In this document: piece by piece, positions 1 to 11,222 of the stretch
How positions within the stretch are numbered: the stretch's first letter is position 1
Layout of the letters: each line of letters begins with the position of its first letter
Source of the DNA: Siderastrea radians
Lineage: Eukaryota > Cnidaria > Anthozoa > Scleractinia > Rhizangiidae
Assembly: GCA_964017195.1 (NCBI GenBank)
Contig: OZ024895.1
Coordinates: 11,524,501-11,588,500 of the forward strand
DNA: 64,000 nt
Direction: 5' to 3'
The notes under the pieces: generated by a model
The model's database searches: none
Told to the model about the DNA's origin: nothing
The model's input: the letters and a program-made list of their open reading frames with translations, nothing else
Made by a program: the position numbers and the translations under genes

Positions 1-259
1 AAGTGAAAAAAAAGGAAGCTGGATTATGCTAGTTCAATGACTCATAGGCGAATGCTCTAAAATGCATATCTTTCAGGTTTAAGCTTACAAAACTGAAAAT
101 ATTGTCAGTAAATTGGCCCCCACAGTGACAAAGATTTGATATCTTAACGTTTAGATTTGACAGTTACAGGCTGGAAACGTTTTTAGGGACTGTTCGCAGA
201 CTTCAATAGAAGTTGTAAAAAAAGAGTCTCATTCAGTCAGCAGTTTGATCGTAGAATAC
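1..259. repeat. Left arm of a perfect 259-bp inverted repeat
   Basis: Reverse complement of 2695-2953 with no mismatch or indel seen, including equal homopolymer lengths (8 A against 8 T; 7 A against 7 T). The arm reaches the window edge, so its outer end is unknown. Confidence 0.95.
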
Positions 260-2694
260 GATAATTGTAATACATTCTTGGAATGAAGACTTGTAGCGGG
301 TCATCATGAAAGGGAAAAAGGACTGCTTCAATCTCGATGGCGCATATGGAAGGTATTGGAGAGCTTGAAGGCAAGAAATCCTTGTTCGAGGACATACTTG
401 TTTTTTTCAAAGCTAAGGAGATCTGGAAAGAACCCGGCAACTTTTGTTTAGATTTTCAAGTCCTTCTTTCAGTTCAGTGGTAAAGTAAATTACAGATTTG
501 ATTGTGAATTTACATCGTAAAAATCGTTTAATTGAGCGACTTTACATGTTTAGTAAAATGCGGTAATTTTCTTGAAAAGTTTTGAAAACTTCTTTAAAAT
601 AGCTCGTAGTTCCCGTTTGCCGGCTTGCGAGTAACTTCACTCGAGGGGAAAATTGAATGCAGTTTGCTTTCCTAAGAAAACAAGTGCTTCGTAGGTGAAT
701 GATATTTCATGTTTTTGAAGGTTTCTTGTCCTTTTTTCTGTGCTTATTTGTTAAAGGAATTTTCGTTAGTTAGGCTTCTGATTCTTAGTGCGTAATTTTC
801 AATATTTTTCTTACAGCAATTGTACTGTATTTTATTCGAAAAGTGGAAATCGTGACTATTCTAGAGTCTGCCGGTTGCTTTGTTGTTTTTCTTCGGCGGT
901 GCATATTGGGTTGTTTTTGTGTTTAGTATTCAACATCTGAAGAGTCGCTCTGTCTTCATTTTTAAGTTTATAGTCTTAGTGTAAAGTTCCTTATGTTTTT
1001 TGTTCAGTTGTGGAGTATTTTATCTTCCTTATATTGTTATATTTTTTGGTTTCTCCATTTGAAGTGAATAACATTTCTGTCCCAATTTAGCGACTAAACT
1101 TAGAATCGCCGTTTCAGTAATTGAATTCAGTGAGGCATGTTTTCGTGTTCCTTTTGTTTTTATAAAACCGCTAAGCCATTTCAGTGTGTCTTTAGTTACA
1201 GATCGAAATGAAATCTTTATTTTAGTAACTATAAGCAAAGCATTTCTCGGTTTAAGTCTATTTTGTCTAAAATGAGACTCTAAATTCTTCCTAAAATTAG
1301 TTCAGGATGTGTTCTTGAAAGCGCCCGATTAATACTTCGCGGTTGAAAAATTTGTGCCATTTTCTCTTGATAATTATACGTGTGCTTGAAAGATTCTGAA
1401 AACATTTTTGGAGAATTTTTGTCAGTAAACGGTTTGATGCCGGAAAAATATTATTTATTTTAGCAAGATAGATTTCGAAAAATGTTTCATGGTTAACAGA
1501 ACTAAACAGCCAGAGGGATGCATTGAAATCATTGAGAAATGTGTATTTGCATGTAAAAGTCTCCTGTCGAGTCGCTACCGGGAGCAACTTAAGTGGGTTT
1601 TTTTTAGCAATTGTAGTTTTACAGGTACTCTTCTTGAACTTAAAAAAATAATCTAGCATTTGAAAGACTGCTACAAGAAGAGCTGTCGGTGAAAGTCGTG
1701 CTGAAGTCTTCTCTTTGAGGACAAATAAGCCAACCCACAGTTTCCTCAGCAGTCCGCATGTTTTCCCTTGCTGTTTTTCACCTCTTGGGGAATAACTGCA
1801 CAACTAAAATTTACTGTATTTTACGAGCCAATTAGCATGAAAGAGAGATGTGGAGCTCCGCTTTTAGGCTTGGCTAAATCTATATATTATTAAGTAATCA
1901 AGATCGGAAATCGACTGTTCTCATCGACTGTGTATACTTCACAATCAGCGATGTAAAACCACATTCTTCTGACAAAAACCTATCCTAAGAACACATTGCT
2001 GTTCCCTGTGATCTAACGCGATTTCTCTGAAATGTTACCACATATATTGAATACTACTGACCGTGAAATCATTGATAAACAAGAATTTATCCCTCTATAC
2101 AGCAAGAACCAACAGGAAACTAGAGAAACCCTAGTTATCTGATACATCAGTGGCTAATAATAACGAAAGTGTTTCCGATATAGCCCGATGATGCAAAGAA
2201 GTTCCTCTATTGGGAATACTAAAGATCTCGCGAACATCAGCGAATCTACATGACAGCTCACGAAAGTAACCACAGGCTTGTGCTAAGGAATGTGATCACC
2301 TCTACAAACATATGCAACACTTTTCTGAACGCAAACATTAAGTTGAAGGCAGGAAATGTAACGCTTGAAAATTGCGCCTTATATTCAATATGGGAAAAAA
2401 TTCTTGACTGGCCAATCAGGACAAGCTTGGTGGCGCCCTTTTTTCTGTTGTATAGTTAATACTGCTGTAAACAGTTGAATATTTTTTTTAGTAAAAAGCG
2501 AGTTTTTTTTATTTGCAGGAAATTCAAACTGCAACTTCAATCCTAGTTTGTAATTAAGTATGTAAGAAATCCTGATTTGCATAGTGAGGGAAATTCAGGA
2601 AATCTATGGGAAGGTCTGGGCTTAACTGATACTAATACGCAACAAAAGCTAGCTTAGCTTGTTGTGAAATACTATCTCACCCCTTTCATGATCA
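260..2694. other. 2.4-kb spacer between the inverted arms
   Basis: AT-rich DNA with no recognised protein. The longest ORF (minus strand, 1297-1803, 168 codons) has no family resemblance I know and is only slightly longer than chance predicts here. No transposase motif was seen. Confidence 0.5.
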
Positions 2695-2953
2695 GTATTC
2701 TACGATCAAACTGCTGACTGAATGAGACTCTTTTTTTACAACTTCTATTGAAGTCTGCGAACAGTCCCTAAAAACGTTTCCAGCCTGTAACTGTCAAATC
2801 TAAACGTTAAGATATCAAATCTTTGTCACTGTGGGGGCCAATTTACTGACAATATTTTCAGTTTTGTAAGCTTAAACCTGAAAGATATGCATTTTAGAGC
2901 ATTCGCCTATGAGTCATTGAACTAGCATAATCCAGCTTCCTTTTTTTTCACTT
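2695..2953. repeat. Right arm of a perfect 259-bp inverted repeat
   Basis: Mirror of 1-259. It ends four bases before the acceptor AG of the SEA exon at 2958, so the duplicated, inverted DNA includes intron sequence right up to the splice site. The repeat may continue into the exon beyond the window. Confidence 0.95.
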
Positions 2954-2957
2954 TTAG

Positions 2958-3169
2958 GTGTGGCAGTGTTTTCGTTGATCTTGTGCTGCGGTTCAATCAA
3001 AGCGTGAATGAAAGTGATGTGATGTCTGTTATGAAGACTGCTGCGCAACAAGACGACTTTGGCAACTTTATTGTTGAACCCAATTCCATAAGGCAAACTT
3101 TACCATCACCGACCGGATCTCCATCACCCAACACTTCTCTGTCGACCACCGGAAGAAGAAGCACAGAAG
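2958..3169 (+). CDS. SEA part 3 exon of the plus-strand paralog (first SEA)
   Basis: A 212-nt exon, phase 2 to 1. It encodes 'CGSVFVDLVLRFNQSVNESD' and 'MKTAAQQDDFGNF', then a Ser/Thr/Pro linker. It is strongly similar, by eye, to 35100-35293 on the other strand at both DNA and protein level. Its acceptor lies directly beside the right arm of the 259-bp inverted repeat. SEA parts 1 and 2 for this copy are not in the window. Confidence 0.75.
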
Positions 3170-5142
3170 GTACAGCGAGGCCAATAATTTAAAGCTTATC
3201 ACACAAGCGAGCAATTTTTTTTTTGGACTAGAAAACAAGCTATCACATAATGTTAAAAAGTCCAACTTCTTGATTTTGAAACCATGTAAGGCTAAAAGGC
3301 AAATAATTGTTTTAATTCAGAAATATAAAAATTATTATGAGGTCACAGACTGAAGCTGATTTCTCGGTGTGATTCTGAGTGTGCATTTTTGTTGGAAACC
3401 TCTTATTCCCCACGTTACCAGTGACATTTTCTAAATGAGTCGGTGTCATTTAAAAATGAACTTTTTCCCTTTCCAAGCCTGACGTATATTTTGCTATTCT
3501 CCCTTATTCCTTTACAGCTTTACGCAACTTTACGGCTTGCTATAAAGTCGTGCTGTGGTACTGTAGTATGGTCCAGGGCTCACCTTACCCACTGCATAAA
3601 ACCTTAATCGTTTTGTTTTGCATCAGGAACGTCATTCGAATGAATGATAAAAAAACACTTGACGTATACACTGATATCATGTTCAAATTACTTATGATCT
3701 CAAAACAGGAATATGTTTGCGTTTGTATTATGGGAAAATTAAAGTCCTCTTAGATAAATCACTCAGTACCTCCTCAAGGCTTGTTAGTTGCATGCTTAAG
3801 AAATTCACGTCTGTAACTCACAAACCTCTTTTTTATCATTTTATCATTTTGCTTAACTAAAATAAGACGGTTTTCTGTGAACATCAGGGACCAGCATTCT
3901 TACTGGGCTAAGATAATCGTTATGCTACCTTGTTTTCTCGTCGAATCCCCTTGACAGGTTTCCTGTTTATTTGAGGTTTAAATGTCAGCTTTGCTTGTTG
4001 TTCTCGCGTCACCGTCGTAACATTTTAAAACCAATCACTTAAGAGTAATCAAAGTCTTTGAATACGAAGAAGACCCTCAGGATGAGATTGAAGGCCCGCG
4101 AAAAGACGTTGCAGACAATGCTGCCATTTTCCATAGAGCATCTTTTTAAGTATTTGATCAAAGGTTACCAAAGAAACGCGAAAATTTCCGAAGAGTCTTA
4201 AAGAGGCTGGCTGGCTGGCTGGCTGAAGAAACCAGTCAGTTGTCCGGCTGGACGGGGGGATAAATACGTTAGTGAGACAGCTGGCTGACTGACTGCTTGG
4301 CTGGGAGAAGAAAGGCGGGCTTGCAATGAGCTCACCATAAAATGAACCAGGAGGAATCTAAAATGTTATAATTACTTTTTTGTCATAACCGTTTTCAGGG
4401 TTCGTTCTTTTGTCCTCTTGGCAATTGGCGTCGTTCTGTTCTGGTTACCCCTTTTTTCTTATTGAACTCAAGCGTAATCATCAATAAAAGCGTGTATGGT
4501 CTGACATGATTGGCAATCACCTGTTTAAAATTTAAAGCTTAGACGCGGATGATGACAGTGAGGAGTAGGGTGATTACTACCGACGCTATCATGTGTCATC
4601 CGTAATCTACAATTTTAGACACATTTGTAGGATCACTTTCCCTGTCCGACCCTCAGTGTTGATAACAATGACTTTCTGCACGACCCAAATTGGTTCACTC
4701 AACATTGAGGGGAAGGGGGAGACGCAAGATTGAGACGCGGGTAAATTGTGACATTCAGAGAAGTGTTGCAACACAATGTGACCGGAAATGCAATTTCAGA
4801 CACATGTGTTGGAACGCATTTCCTGTCTGCCCCTCAACGTTGCTCGCAATGACTTGCTGCACGACCAAACTGGCTCACTCAACATTGAGGGAAAGGAGAG
4901 CCGCAGATTCAGACAGGGGAATTGTGACATTGAGGGAAGTGTTCCAACACAATGTGACCTGAATTGCAGAGTTGCATAATACGTGTACCAATTCTTTATT
5001 AATTCATTTGGGAGTTTCCATGCTTTATCAAGATCGGGTTATAAATGACATACGAACCAAAATCCATGAAATAACACGATTAGTTGTTAGTAAATCATTA
5101 AACGATTTGATTTATGCTAACAAACATCTGCTGTTGCTGTAG
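3170..5142. other. Intron-like region of the plus-strand paralog
   Basis: Lies between two phase-compatible SEA exons. It holds a short (GGCT)n tract near 4207-4223 and the tandem duplication at 4617-4965. No other coding signal was recognised. Confidence 0.5.
4617..4965. repeat. Tandem duplication of about 175 bp
   Basis: Two diverged copies (about 4617-4796 and 4797-4965). Both contain 'gacacat', 'tttccctgtc'-like and 'cactcaacattgagg' blocks in the same order, and both end in 'aacacaatgtgacc'. Confidence 0.75.
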
Positions 5143-5225
5143 AAATCACGGAGATCATCAGGATAACATTAACCATTACAAACAAGGATTGTCAAACCTT
5201 TCCAGAAAGGGAGTTCCGTATTGAG
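5143..5225 (+). CDS. SEA part 1 exon of the plus-strand paralog (second SEA)
   Basis: An 83-nt exon, phase 1 to 0, with 'ITEIIRITLTITNKDC', matching '[11 protein letters not shown]' of the minus-strand gene. Acceptor is gctgtag and donor is GTATGC. It accepts the phase left by 2958-3169, so two SEA domains would be in tandem. Confidence 0.72.
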
Positions 5226-5555
5226 GTATGCAATATTTTGTAAATTACCACTCTTAACTCGATTGCCAACAAAGGTTGTCGGCGAGATATTAAAGAAATC
5301 TGAACACTAAAGGCTAGCTTTTTATGACCTTCTAGGATAAACATGCTTTTAGCGTGTGCAGTAAATCTTAGACAAGAAAAGCATATTTTGATGCTTTCAC
5401 CCATAATGCATGATACCGCTGAAAACAACCGTCCTTCTTTACTATTTATTCCATCTCATCAAACTATTTTATTATTCTATCAACACCTTTACTCTGTGCA
5501 GACACTGTATTGCTTTGTTTGAGTAAATATTTAGATTTTTATTTTTTTTTTTTAG

Positions 5556-5608
5556 GTTGAGGGAATTCTTCGACATCTGGGTCTCAAAAGTTTCGAAATC
5601 AAAACTCG
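5556..5608 (+). CDS. SEA part 2 exon of the plus-strand paralog
   Basis: A 53-nt exon, phase 0 to 2, encoding 'VEGILRHLGLKSFEIKT'. It follows a long T-tract acceptor and has a GTACGA donor. Length and phase equal 36275-36327. Confidence 0.75.
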
Positions 5609-6364
5609 GTACGACTTTCTCTCGCTTTATTATTCTCTATGTTTGTTAGCCACATTGATGAGGACTTCGTTGTTGCTCACTTATGGGAAGAAAAGTAACA
5701 GCGGACATTTTAGGTTGAAAACTAAGAATATTTGCATCCGCTGAGATTTAACAGCGTACTTTGTATCAATGTCTTTACTTCTAAGAAATGTAGTATTTTG
5801 AACGTCTTGCAGCAAACCAAGTTATCGCTACATAACAGTGTTATAATGAAATAGTAGAACCGTCAGTCTGAGTGTTACTTGGAAAAGGCCATTCCAGACT
5901 GAAGCCAGACATGTCATTTTCCTGTGCCTGTCATTTGTCATCGTGCCTGTCATGGAAACTGGCCTGACAGATGCCAATCAACACTAATTGTGGGATGCAA
6001 TACAATTTGTCTTGTGGAGGAAATAGTTCCATCTGTTTCAGTCTCGGCGATCAAACCGCTAACTTATTTGCGTTTCAATAACACACGAAATATAAAATTC
6101 AAAACGCAACTGGCGATGACTTATTTTACTGCCGTCAGCCATTATTACATCGACAACCAGCGAACCGTGAAAAACAGGAACCGGCAATGTCCATTTTTCC
6201 TATAACTAAGGAACGCCCAGGACTTGTCCCGTTGTGATATGGAATCTTTGTGAGGGCTCATTTAGGACGGTACACTAAGTATGCATTTCCTGACGTTTGT
6301 CATTAGTTTTTGTTTTTGTTTTTAACAAGTGCAATTTAGTGAACTGTTTTCAATTCATCTCTAG

Positions 6365-6558
6365 ATGTGGCAGTGTCATCATTGATCTTGTGCTGGTGTT
6401 TAATCACAGCGTGAATGAAAGTGATGTGATATCTGCTCTGAAGACAGCTGCACAACAAGACAAATTTGGAAAATCTAGTGTTGATCCTGATTCCATAAAA
6501 CAAACTTCACAATCACCCACCGCATCTACATCACCCACCAGCAAAGGAGGCACCCAAG
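6365..6558 (+). CDS. SEA part 3 exon of the plus-strand paralog (second SEA)
   Basis: A 194-nt exon, phase 2 to 1, encoding 'CGSVIIDLVLVFNHSVNESD' and 'LKTAAQQDKFGKS', then an S/T/P stalk. It has exactly the length of its minus-strand counterpart. Donor is GTAAAG; a dispersed repeat starts about 40 bp downstream. Confidence 0.78.
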
Positions 6559-6599
6559 GTAAAGTGTGCAGTAAAACAAAATTTAAAAAAATACCCAAA

Positions 6600-7016
6600 A
6601 AAAAAGCCAGTGAAAAGTGTTTTGCCGACCACGTTCGCAGCGGAACCGACAACAAACATGACGTCCTCGAAGGCAAAGAGACAACTGAGTTTTCTTTTGA
6701 ACTTTTTTCCATTTATAGATATTTTATCTTTTTTTCTCAAGTTCTAAACTTCACTTCTGTCGAACTGAATCGTTTTGCTAAACAAGGTAAGCTTTAAAAA
6801 AACCCTATTTTTCAAAAGAGACGGTAGTCATGCGACTTCCCGCCAAGAAAAGATGGCATTCTCCGCCCCCCCCGGGGTGTCTTGTGACTCCCCTCCCCCT
6901 CCCCTAGAGTCTGTACGGGCGAGCGCGCGTCACAGCCAAATTTTCTCGTATCCATAGGTTACCAATTTTACTTAGCAATGGTGCTCCGCTGGCGTGTTAC
7001 CCGCGCGGGCTCTGCT
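6600..7016 (+). repeat. Dispersed repeat family, copy 1
   Basis: About 420 bp similar to 56640-57135. Shared blocks in order: 'gttcgcagc', 'acaactgagttttctt', 'tccatttatagatatt', 'gatggcattctcc', a C-rich tract, 'agagtctgtacgggcg' and 'aggttaccaa'. It begins about 40 bp after the SEA exon donor at 6558. No coding capacity is evident. Confidence 0.75.
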
Positions 7017-8106
7017 ATTCACCATGTCAAAGAAAAATTTTTCTCAAGAAAACATTCCTAAAGTCTCTACCAGCATAGGTAGTTTTTTGAATACCTCATT
7101 ATTGAATAGCATTTCTCGTTATTTGGTATGTTTATTTTTTGTCAGCTTCAATTTGCAAGAAAACGTGGATCAAAAACACAGACTGCTCAAGTAAGTGTCA
7201 AGTTTTAATGTTTTTTTTTATTTCGCCACAAAAGACTCAATCACAACAGTACTAACTGTGGAACATAATTTGTGAGAACAAAACTGTAAGACAAAATTGT
7301 TAAGATAAATAAAAATATATATTTTATTAAGAGAGAGAGGATTAAAGACACAGGGAAAGGGTCTCACACACGTGTGATAGTAGCTGCTTCTCGGGAAGTA
7401 CATCCTTACATCCTTGTATACTTTTTTAATTTCAATTAGTTTACTGTAGGGTAGGTTAGCAGGGTGTTAATAAGTATATTACAAGTTATCTTTCTGATAT
7501 TTTCAATTTATGGGAGAAGTTTAGTAAATAAATAAATAAATAAATAAGTATATTTTAAAAGGCCTGGGATTGAGGCTTATGCAGAAAATAAATTTGATAG
7601 CCAAGGAATGCAAACCCCGGCGTCCTCTTTTGTCGTATCCTATTATTTTGGGTCAAAATAATCATATGGCATATTACGTCATCATAAAGTTAATATTTGG
7701 GAAATAAGCGATTTGCTGGCAGGTTGTAATTAAGTGAGTGTTTTGGGTCGGGATAATGTATCTAGCGGTCTAGGGTCAAAAATTGATCTCATTAAGTCAC
7801 TGAATTTCTTATAAAAACGTAACAATGTTTCTTAACAATGATAATACGGAATGAAAATCACAATTCCAAACGAGAAAGTCTGGAAACTTATTAATGTGCA
7901 TCGGAAACACGGTATTTTCAGGGGAAAAAACTACCATTGATAACCACTTATTAAAAATCTTAAGGGCGATTGAAACTTTCTGTGATTGTTAAACTCCCCT
8001 AGCCAGAGCTATAAAAGAAAAACTTTTCTTCCTGTTAAACGCCTTTTACCAAGCCTTTTAAGGTAGAGCAAACAAAAAAAAATGAACTTCATTTTGTCTG
8101 TTTTAG
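7017..8106. other. Intronic AT-rich DNA before the TM exon
   Basis: Contains a short (AAAT)n run at 7526-7548. A possible small exon at about 7145-7190 (acceptor tttttgtcag, donor GTAAGTG) has no recognisable protein. Nothing else was seen. Confidence 0.4.
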
Positions 8107-8223
8107 CAATTGTCTGGGTAATTGTCGTTCTTTCTCTTGCTGGAGTGATTGCAATTGCTCTTGTGATCGGCATTGCCGCATGGTGCGTACACAAGAAGAG
8201 GCAGCACGGAAAAAATTGCAGGA
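8107..8223 (+). CDS. Transmembrane exon of the plus-strand paralog
   Basis: A 117-nt exon, phase 1-1, after ctgttttag and before GTGAGT. It encodes a helix of about 26 nonpolar residues ('AIVWVIVVLSLAGVIAIAL' and on) closed by 'CVHKKRQHGKNCR', a basic stop-transfer. It corresponds to the minus-strand TM exon. No kinase or juxtamembrane exon was found after it. Confidence 0.72.
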
Positions 8224-8480
8224 GTGAGTTTTTAATGTATCTAATTATGTCTAGCTAAATGGCGAAAAACTTCAATAAGAGAATGTTTTACCACGTGAAT
8301 ACAAACACAGCTCCTAAGTCATTAAAACCTTTATAAAGGCAAGAAAAACAACCATGACAGTTTCCTATAGTTGTCTGTGCTTGCTTCACGTTGTGATTAA
8401 AAGTGAGAGATTGGAGTAAGTGTACATAATGTAGGTGTGAATGATATTAGAAAAGTACTAAATGATAACACCATAATAAA

Positions 8481-8725
8481 TAGACTACGAGCAGTCTCTC
8501 TTTCCGCTCAGGGATAGCCGAGGAAGACGAACAAGAAAGCGAGCGCGAAATCGCCTGCCGCGTTGAAACGTGGCGCGCATGTCGAACCGCTAATGTGTTG
8601 AACTCAGTACACTAGCGGCTTGACACGTGCGTCACGTTTCAACAACGCGGACGATTTTCGTGCCCGCTCGCTTGTTCGTTTCCCTCGTCTATCCCTGAGC
8701 GGAAAGAGAGATTGCTCGTAGTCTA
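8481..8725. mobile_element. Palindromic MITE, copy 1
   Basis: A 245-bp element whose halves are imperfect inverted repeats, beginning 'tagactacgagcagtctct' and ending with its complement. The inner part is GC-rich. A second copy is at 36961-37194. The 'TA' at both outer ends suggests a TA target-site duplication, as in Tc1/mariner-type elements. No ORF. Confidence 0.85.
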
Positions 8726-8758
8726 CATAATGAAAGGAAACATTCCTCCGACGGTTCG

Positions 8759-8843
8759 AGATGGCGTACACGATGTTAGCGGTGGTACAACTACATCCAT
8801 GGTCGATATAGTTGTACCACCACCAACGCTGCACACGCCATCT
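8759..8843. repeat. Hairpin of 85 bp
   Basis: Imperfect inverted repeat with 'agatggcgt' at one end and 'acgccatct' at the other. Its inner arms are 'ggtggtacaactac' and 'tagttgtaccacc'. It immediately follows the MITE and precedes a Penelope-like remnant. Confidence 0.8.
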
Positions 8844-8889
8844 AATGCCAAACCTGTAATAAAACCTACGCTGGACGTCGTTTAGCCGA

Positions 8890-9120
8890 TTGATTCACAG
8901 AACATTTGCGCTCAACTGGGAACACCACCGCTCTTCCTGTTGGTCGCCACTTTACATCTCCGGATCATAGCATCAGTGACACGGTGGTTTCAGTACGTGT
9001 GATTCGTTCTGGTTTAGCAGCACCATGGACCGGCGCCGTGCAGAAGAGAGGCTTATTTTCAAGCATAAGATGCTTCACCTGCGCTGACTGAACATCGAAT
9101 ATACGTTCATTTTATAGATT
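8890..9120 (+). pseudogene. Penelope-like element remnant (end of GIY-YIG domain)
   Basis: One frame reads 'NTTALPVGRHFTSPDHSISD', parallel to 'FPVGKHFSSPGH'-like sequence in the larger element at 24,810-24,850. A frame change then leads to 'LIFKHKMLHL' before a stop. Only the C-terminal end of the endonuclease is left. Confidence 0.65.
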
Positions 9121-9770
9121 AGTCTCTACAGCTTTGAATAGCGCACGTTCGATGTTGATTTATTTTTTTTTAATTTCATCACACTCGCCCGTTTTGCCAG
9201 TTGCTGTAGTCCCTGATGGAGAGACTTCATCAGGACGAATTTTTCTGTTTATTATGGCGCTATCATTTAGATCTTTTCTAATATCATTCACACTTACGTT
9301 CTGATTAGTTCACTGATGACACTGATATTTGTCTCATGACCGTTTAAAGTAATCTGCTCTTCACCTTCTAAGTGAGATACCGTTCCAGAGAAATGTTTGT
9401 TTATAAAGCCTTTTGGCTTGTTGTAAAATGTTAAAAGAAACGCCACTCCTATGATTAGTTTAAGAAACTTCATTATACGGCCACAACGAATCCAGCATAT
9501 GTCTCCAGCGCAAGCATATCGAACCTAGGACATTTCATAGAGCAATGTGTCGCTGATTCAAAGAAACACTTGCGAATTTTAACCCTATTCAGACCGCTCA
9601 TTTTGGTCTTCTTAGACCGGTAGAAAGGCGGATTCCCCTCCTTCATAACCTCAAAATTATTTAAGCCATGGCAATAATGATATTTCCTCCCATGCTAAAT
9701 TGAGACAACTACGAAATGTTCGCCTAACATTCATTATGTTCTGAGATTGGTTGTAATTGTCCTGCAAGTT
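9121..9770. other. Non-coding region before the tandem array
   Basis: No ORF or structured repeat recognised. The first part could be the 3' untranslated remnant of the Penelope-like fragment. Confidence 0.4.
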
Positions 9771-9991
9771 AGGCCTACTCTGGGACCCAAAGTCGCCGTA
9801 ACTTTGGGCGACTTAAGGCGACTTTCGAAACTAGGGAACAGCCTTGGCAAGCAAACTGAAAATAAACTATATTAAATTTTACGTAGTTTACTATTAATAT
9901 ATAAACTATATACAAGGGATTTAAGGCGACTTAGAGCGACTTTGGGCGACTTTAGGCGACTTTGGGCGACTTTGGGTCCCAGAGTAGGCCT
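9771..9991. mobile_element. MITE with 27-bp perfect TIRs and GGCGACTTT repeats
   Basis: Starts 'aggcctactctgggaccc' and ends with the exact complement (27 bp). Subterminal 'ggcgacttt' motifs are repeated on the inner side of both ends. The left 61 bp lie outside the 3,239-bp array and the rest lies inside it, so the array border cuts through the element. No ORF. Confidence 0.75.
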
Positions 9992-10158
9992 CAAGCTGCT
10001 AATTTTTTCTTTTTTCTTTCTTTCTTTTTCTGTTTTTTATCTTCGCTCAATTCTTTATCTTATCGATTTATTGCAATAACATCAAGCTCAAGTTTTTGAA
10101 TTTCAAGAAAGACCGTAAGTATTGCATTATTTTTTTCTTTTCTTCCTCCTCTCTTCTT

Positions 10159-10292
10159 TTTACCCCGCCCTCAGCAAGAGGTCTAGTAATACCCGTATTT
10201 TTTTTACCCCGCCAGCAGGAAGGGATCTAGTAATACCCGTTTTTTCCCGTTCTTTTTACCCCGCCGTCAGGACGGGTTCTAGTAATACCCGT
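10159..10292. repeat. Three short subrepeats inside the 3,239-bp unit
   Basis: Three units of roughly 45 bp, each with 'taccccgcc', a variable purine-rich middle and 'tctagtaatacccg', separated by T-runs. Repeated at +3,239 and +6,478. Confidence 0.85.
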
Positions 10293-11222
10293 TTTTTTTT
10301 CATTATTTTTTTGATTGTCAACTTGCCTCAGACCTCCGGTTTTTGCTCAGCAAAACAAATACGTGTTGCAAACTTTGGGACAACATAAGCGCTATCTTCG
10401 GCCGTTTAGCGCCAATTCGCCAAAATCTTCATGAAAGACGGTGTAGACAATTACGAGAGATACAATACAATAAAAATCTCTTCGACGAGAGCAAGGAGCA
10501 GCAAGCTTAAAAGGCACCGATTCCATCGGGTTACTCAGACCTGAGTTAAAGAAACAAGGCTAATATTCAACAGTGAGATGCAAGCATATTTTGGCAGTTT
10601 TGCTTTGCTCCGCCAAAACCTTTAGGGAAAGTTGTGTAGAAAAGTACAAGAAATTCAATGGATTTCACTTTTCTTCGACGAGAGCAAGGACGAAGGTGCT
10701 AGCGCCGGAGCTTTGAAGCTGGACACTTTTCTCTGGTGCGAGTGAGACGCCCGTGTATGCAGGTTGCAAATAGTGTCCTCCGTTCGTCAATGTCACACGG
10801 TTCAACAATAGCTGTTTTGTTGAGAGCCTTTGTTAACTCTTGTACAGTGTATCATGCTTAATAGTGATGTTTAATTCAGCGTGTCCAGTCGACTGCTAGA
10901 AAGTTTATGAGCATGAAGATCGTTTACAGGATAAGACCACTACTTATGCTGTGTCTAATATTTCATTTTCACGCGGTATAGCTGAGCACTTCAAGCAGGC
11001 ACGAGCACGACAAGGTAGTGTCGAGGTATGTCAATTACTGCGGCCTCGTAGATCTGTAAAACTGTGTATTCATTTGCTTGATTTAAATTTACGTCCAATC
11101 GCTCCCATTCACTGAGGCCAAATTAATTAGTAGGTTTCATTTCAAAAGTCACACATCAGGCTTTCATCTGCACAGTAATCGAATATTGTGGGGATGTCGT
11201 TATCTCATTAAGCACAATAAAC

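Larger units (their letters stand above)
2958..8223 (+). pseudogene. Tandem-SEA/TM receptor fragment without kinase (RTK paralog)
   Basis: Plus-strand exons homologous to the membrane-proximal half of the minus-strand RTK: 2958-3169, 5143-5225, 5556-5608, 6365-6558, 8107-8223. All have GT-AG borders and all junctions keep phase, so the spliced product would read SEA(C-half), S/T/P linker, complete SEA, stalk, TM, short basic cytoplasmic start. No Ig or kinase exon follows on this strand before the repeat array; an Ig remnant at 22,726 is decayed. The fragment may be the 3' half of a gene whose 5' exons lie left of the window, and whose kinase was lost or replaced by repeats. It could also be a working kinase-less receptor with an unrecognised tail. 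The open exons suggest recent or ongoing constraint. Confidence 0.65.

Noticed and set aside
1297..1803. 168-codon minus-strand ORF in the inverted-repeat spacer
   Set aside because: Length is near what chance gives in 64 kb of AT-rich DNA on six frames. Composition is rich in K, F and L from AT-rich codons; no motif.
2914..3265. Minus-strand ORFs over the SEA exon at 2958
   Set aside because: Shadows of the plus-strand exon; the plus frame matches the paralog and has splice sites.
4045..4150. Acidic stretch 'KVFEYEEDPQDEIEGPRKD' on the plus strand
   Set aside because: Short, no clear splice borders, and no similarity to RTK juxtamembrane exons.
7145..7190. Possible small exon after tttttgtcag
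   Set aside because: Acceptor and donor are fair, but there is no counterpart in the minus-strand gene and no recognisable protein.
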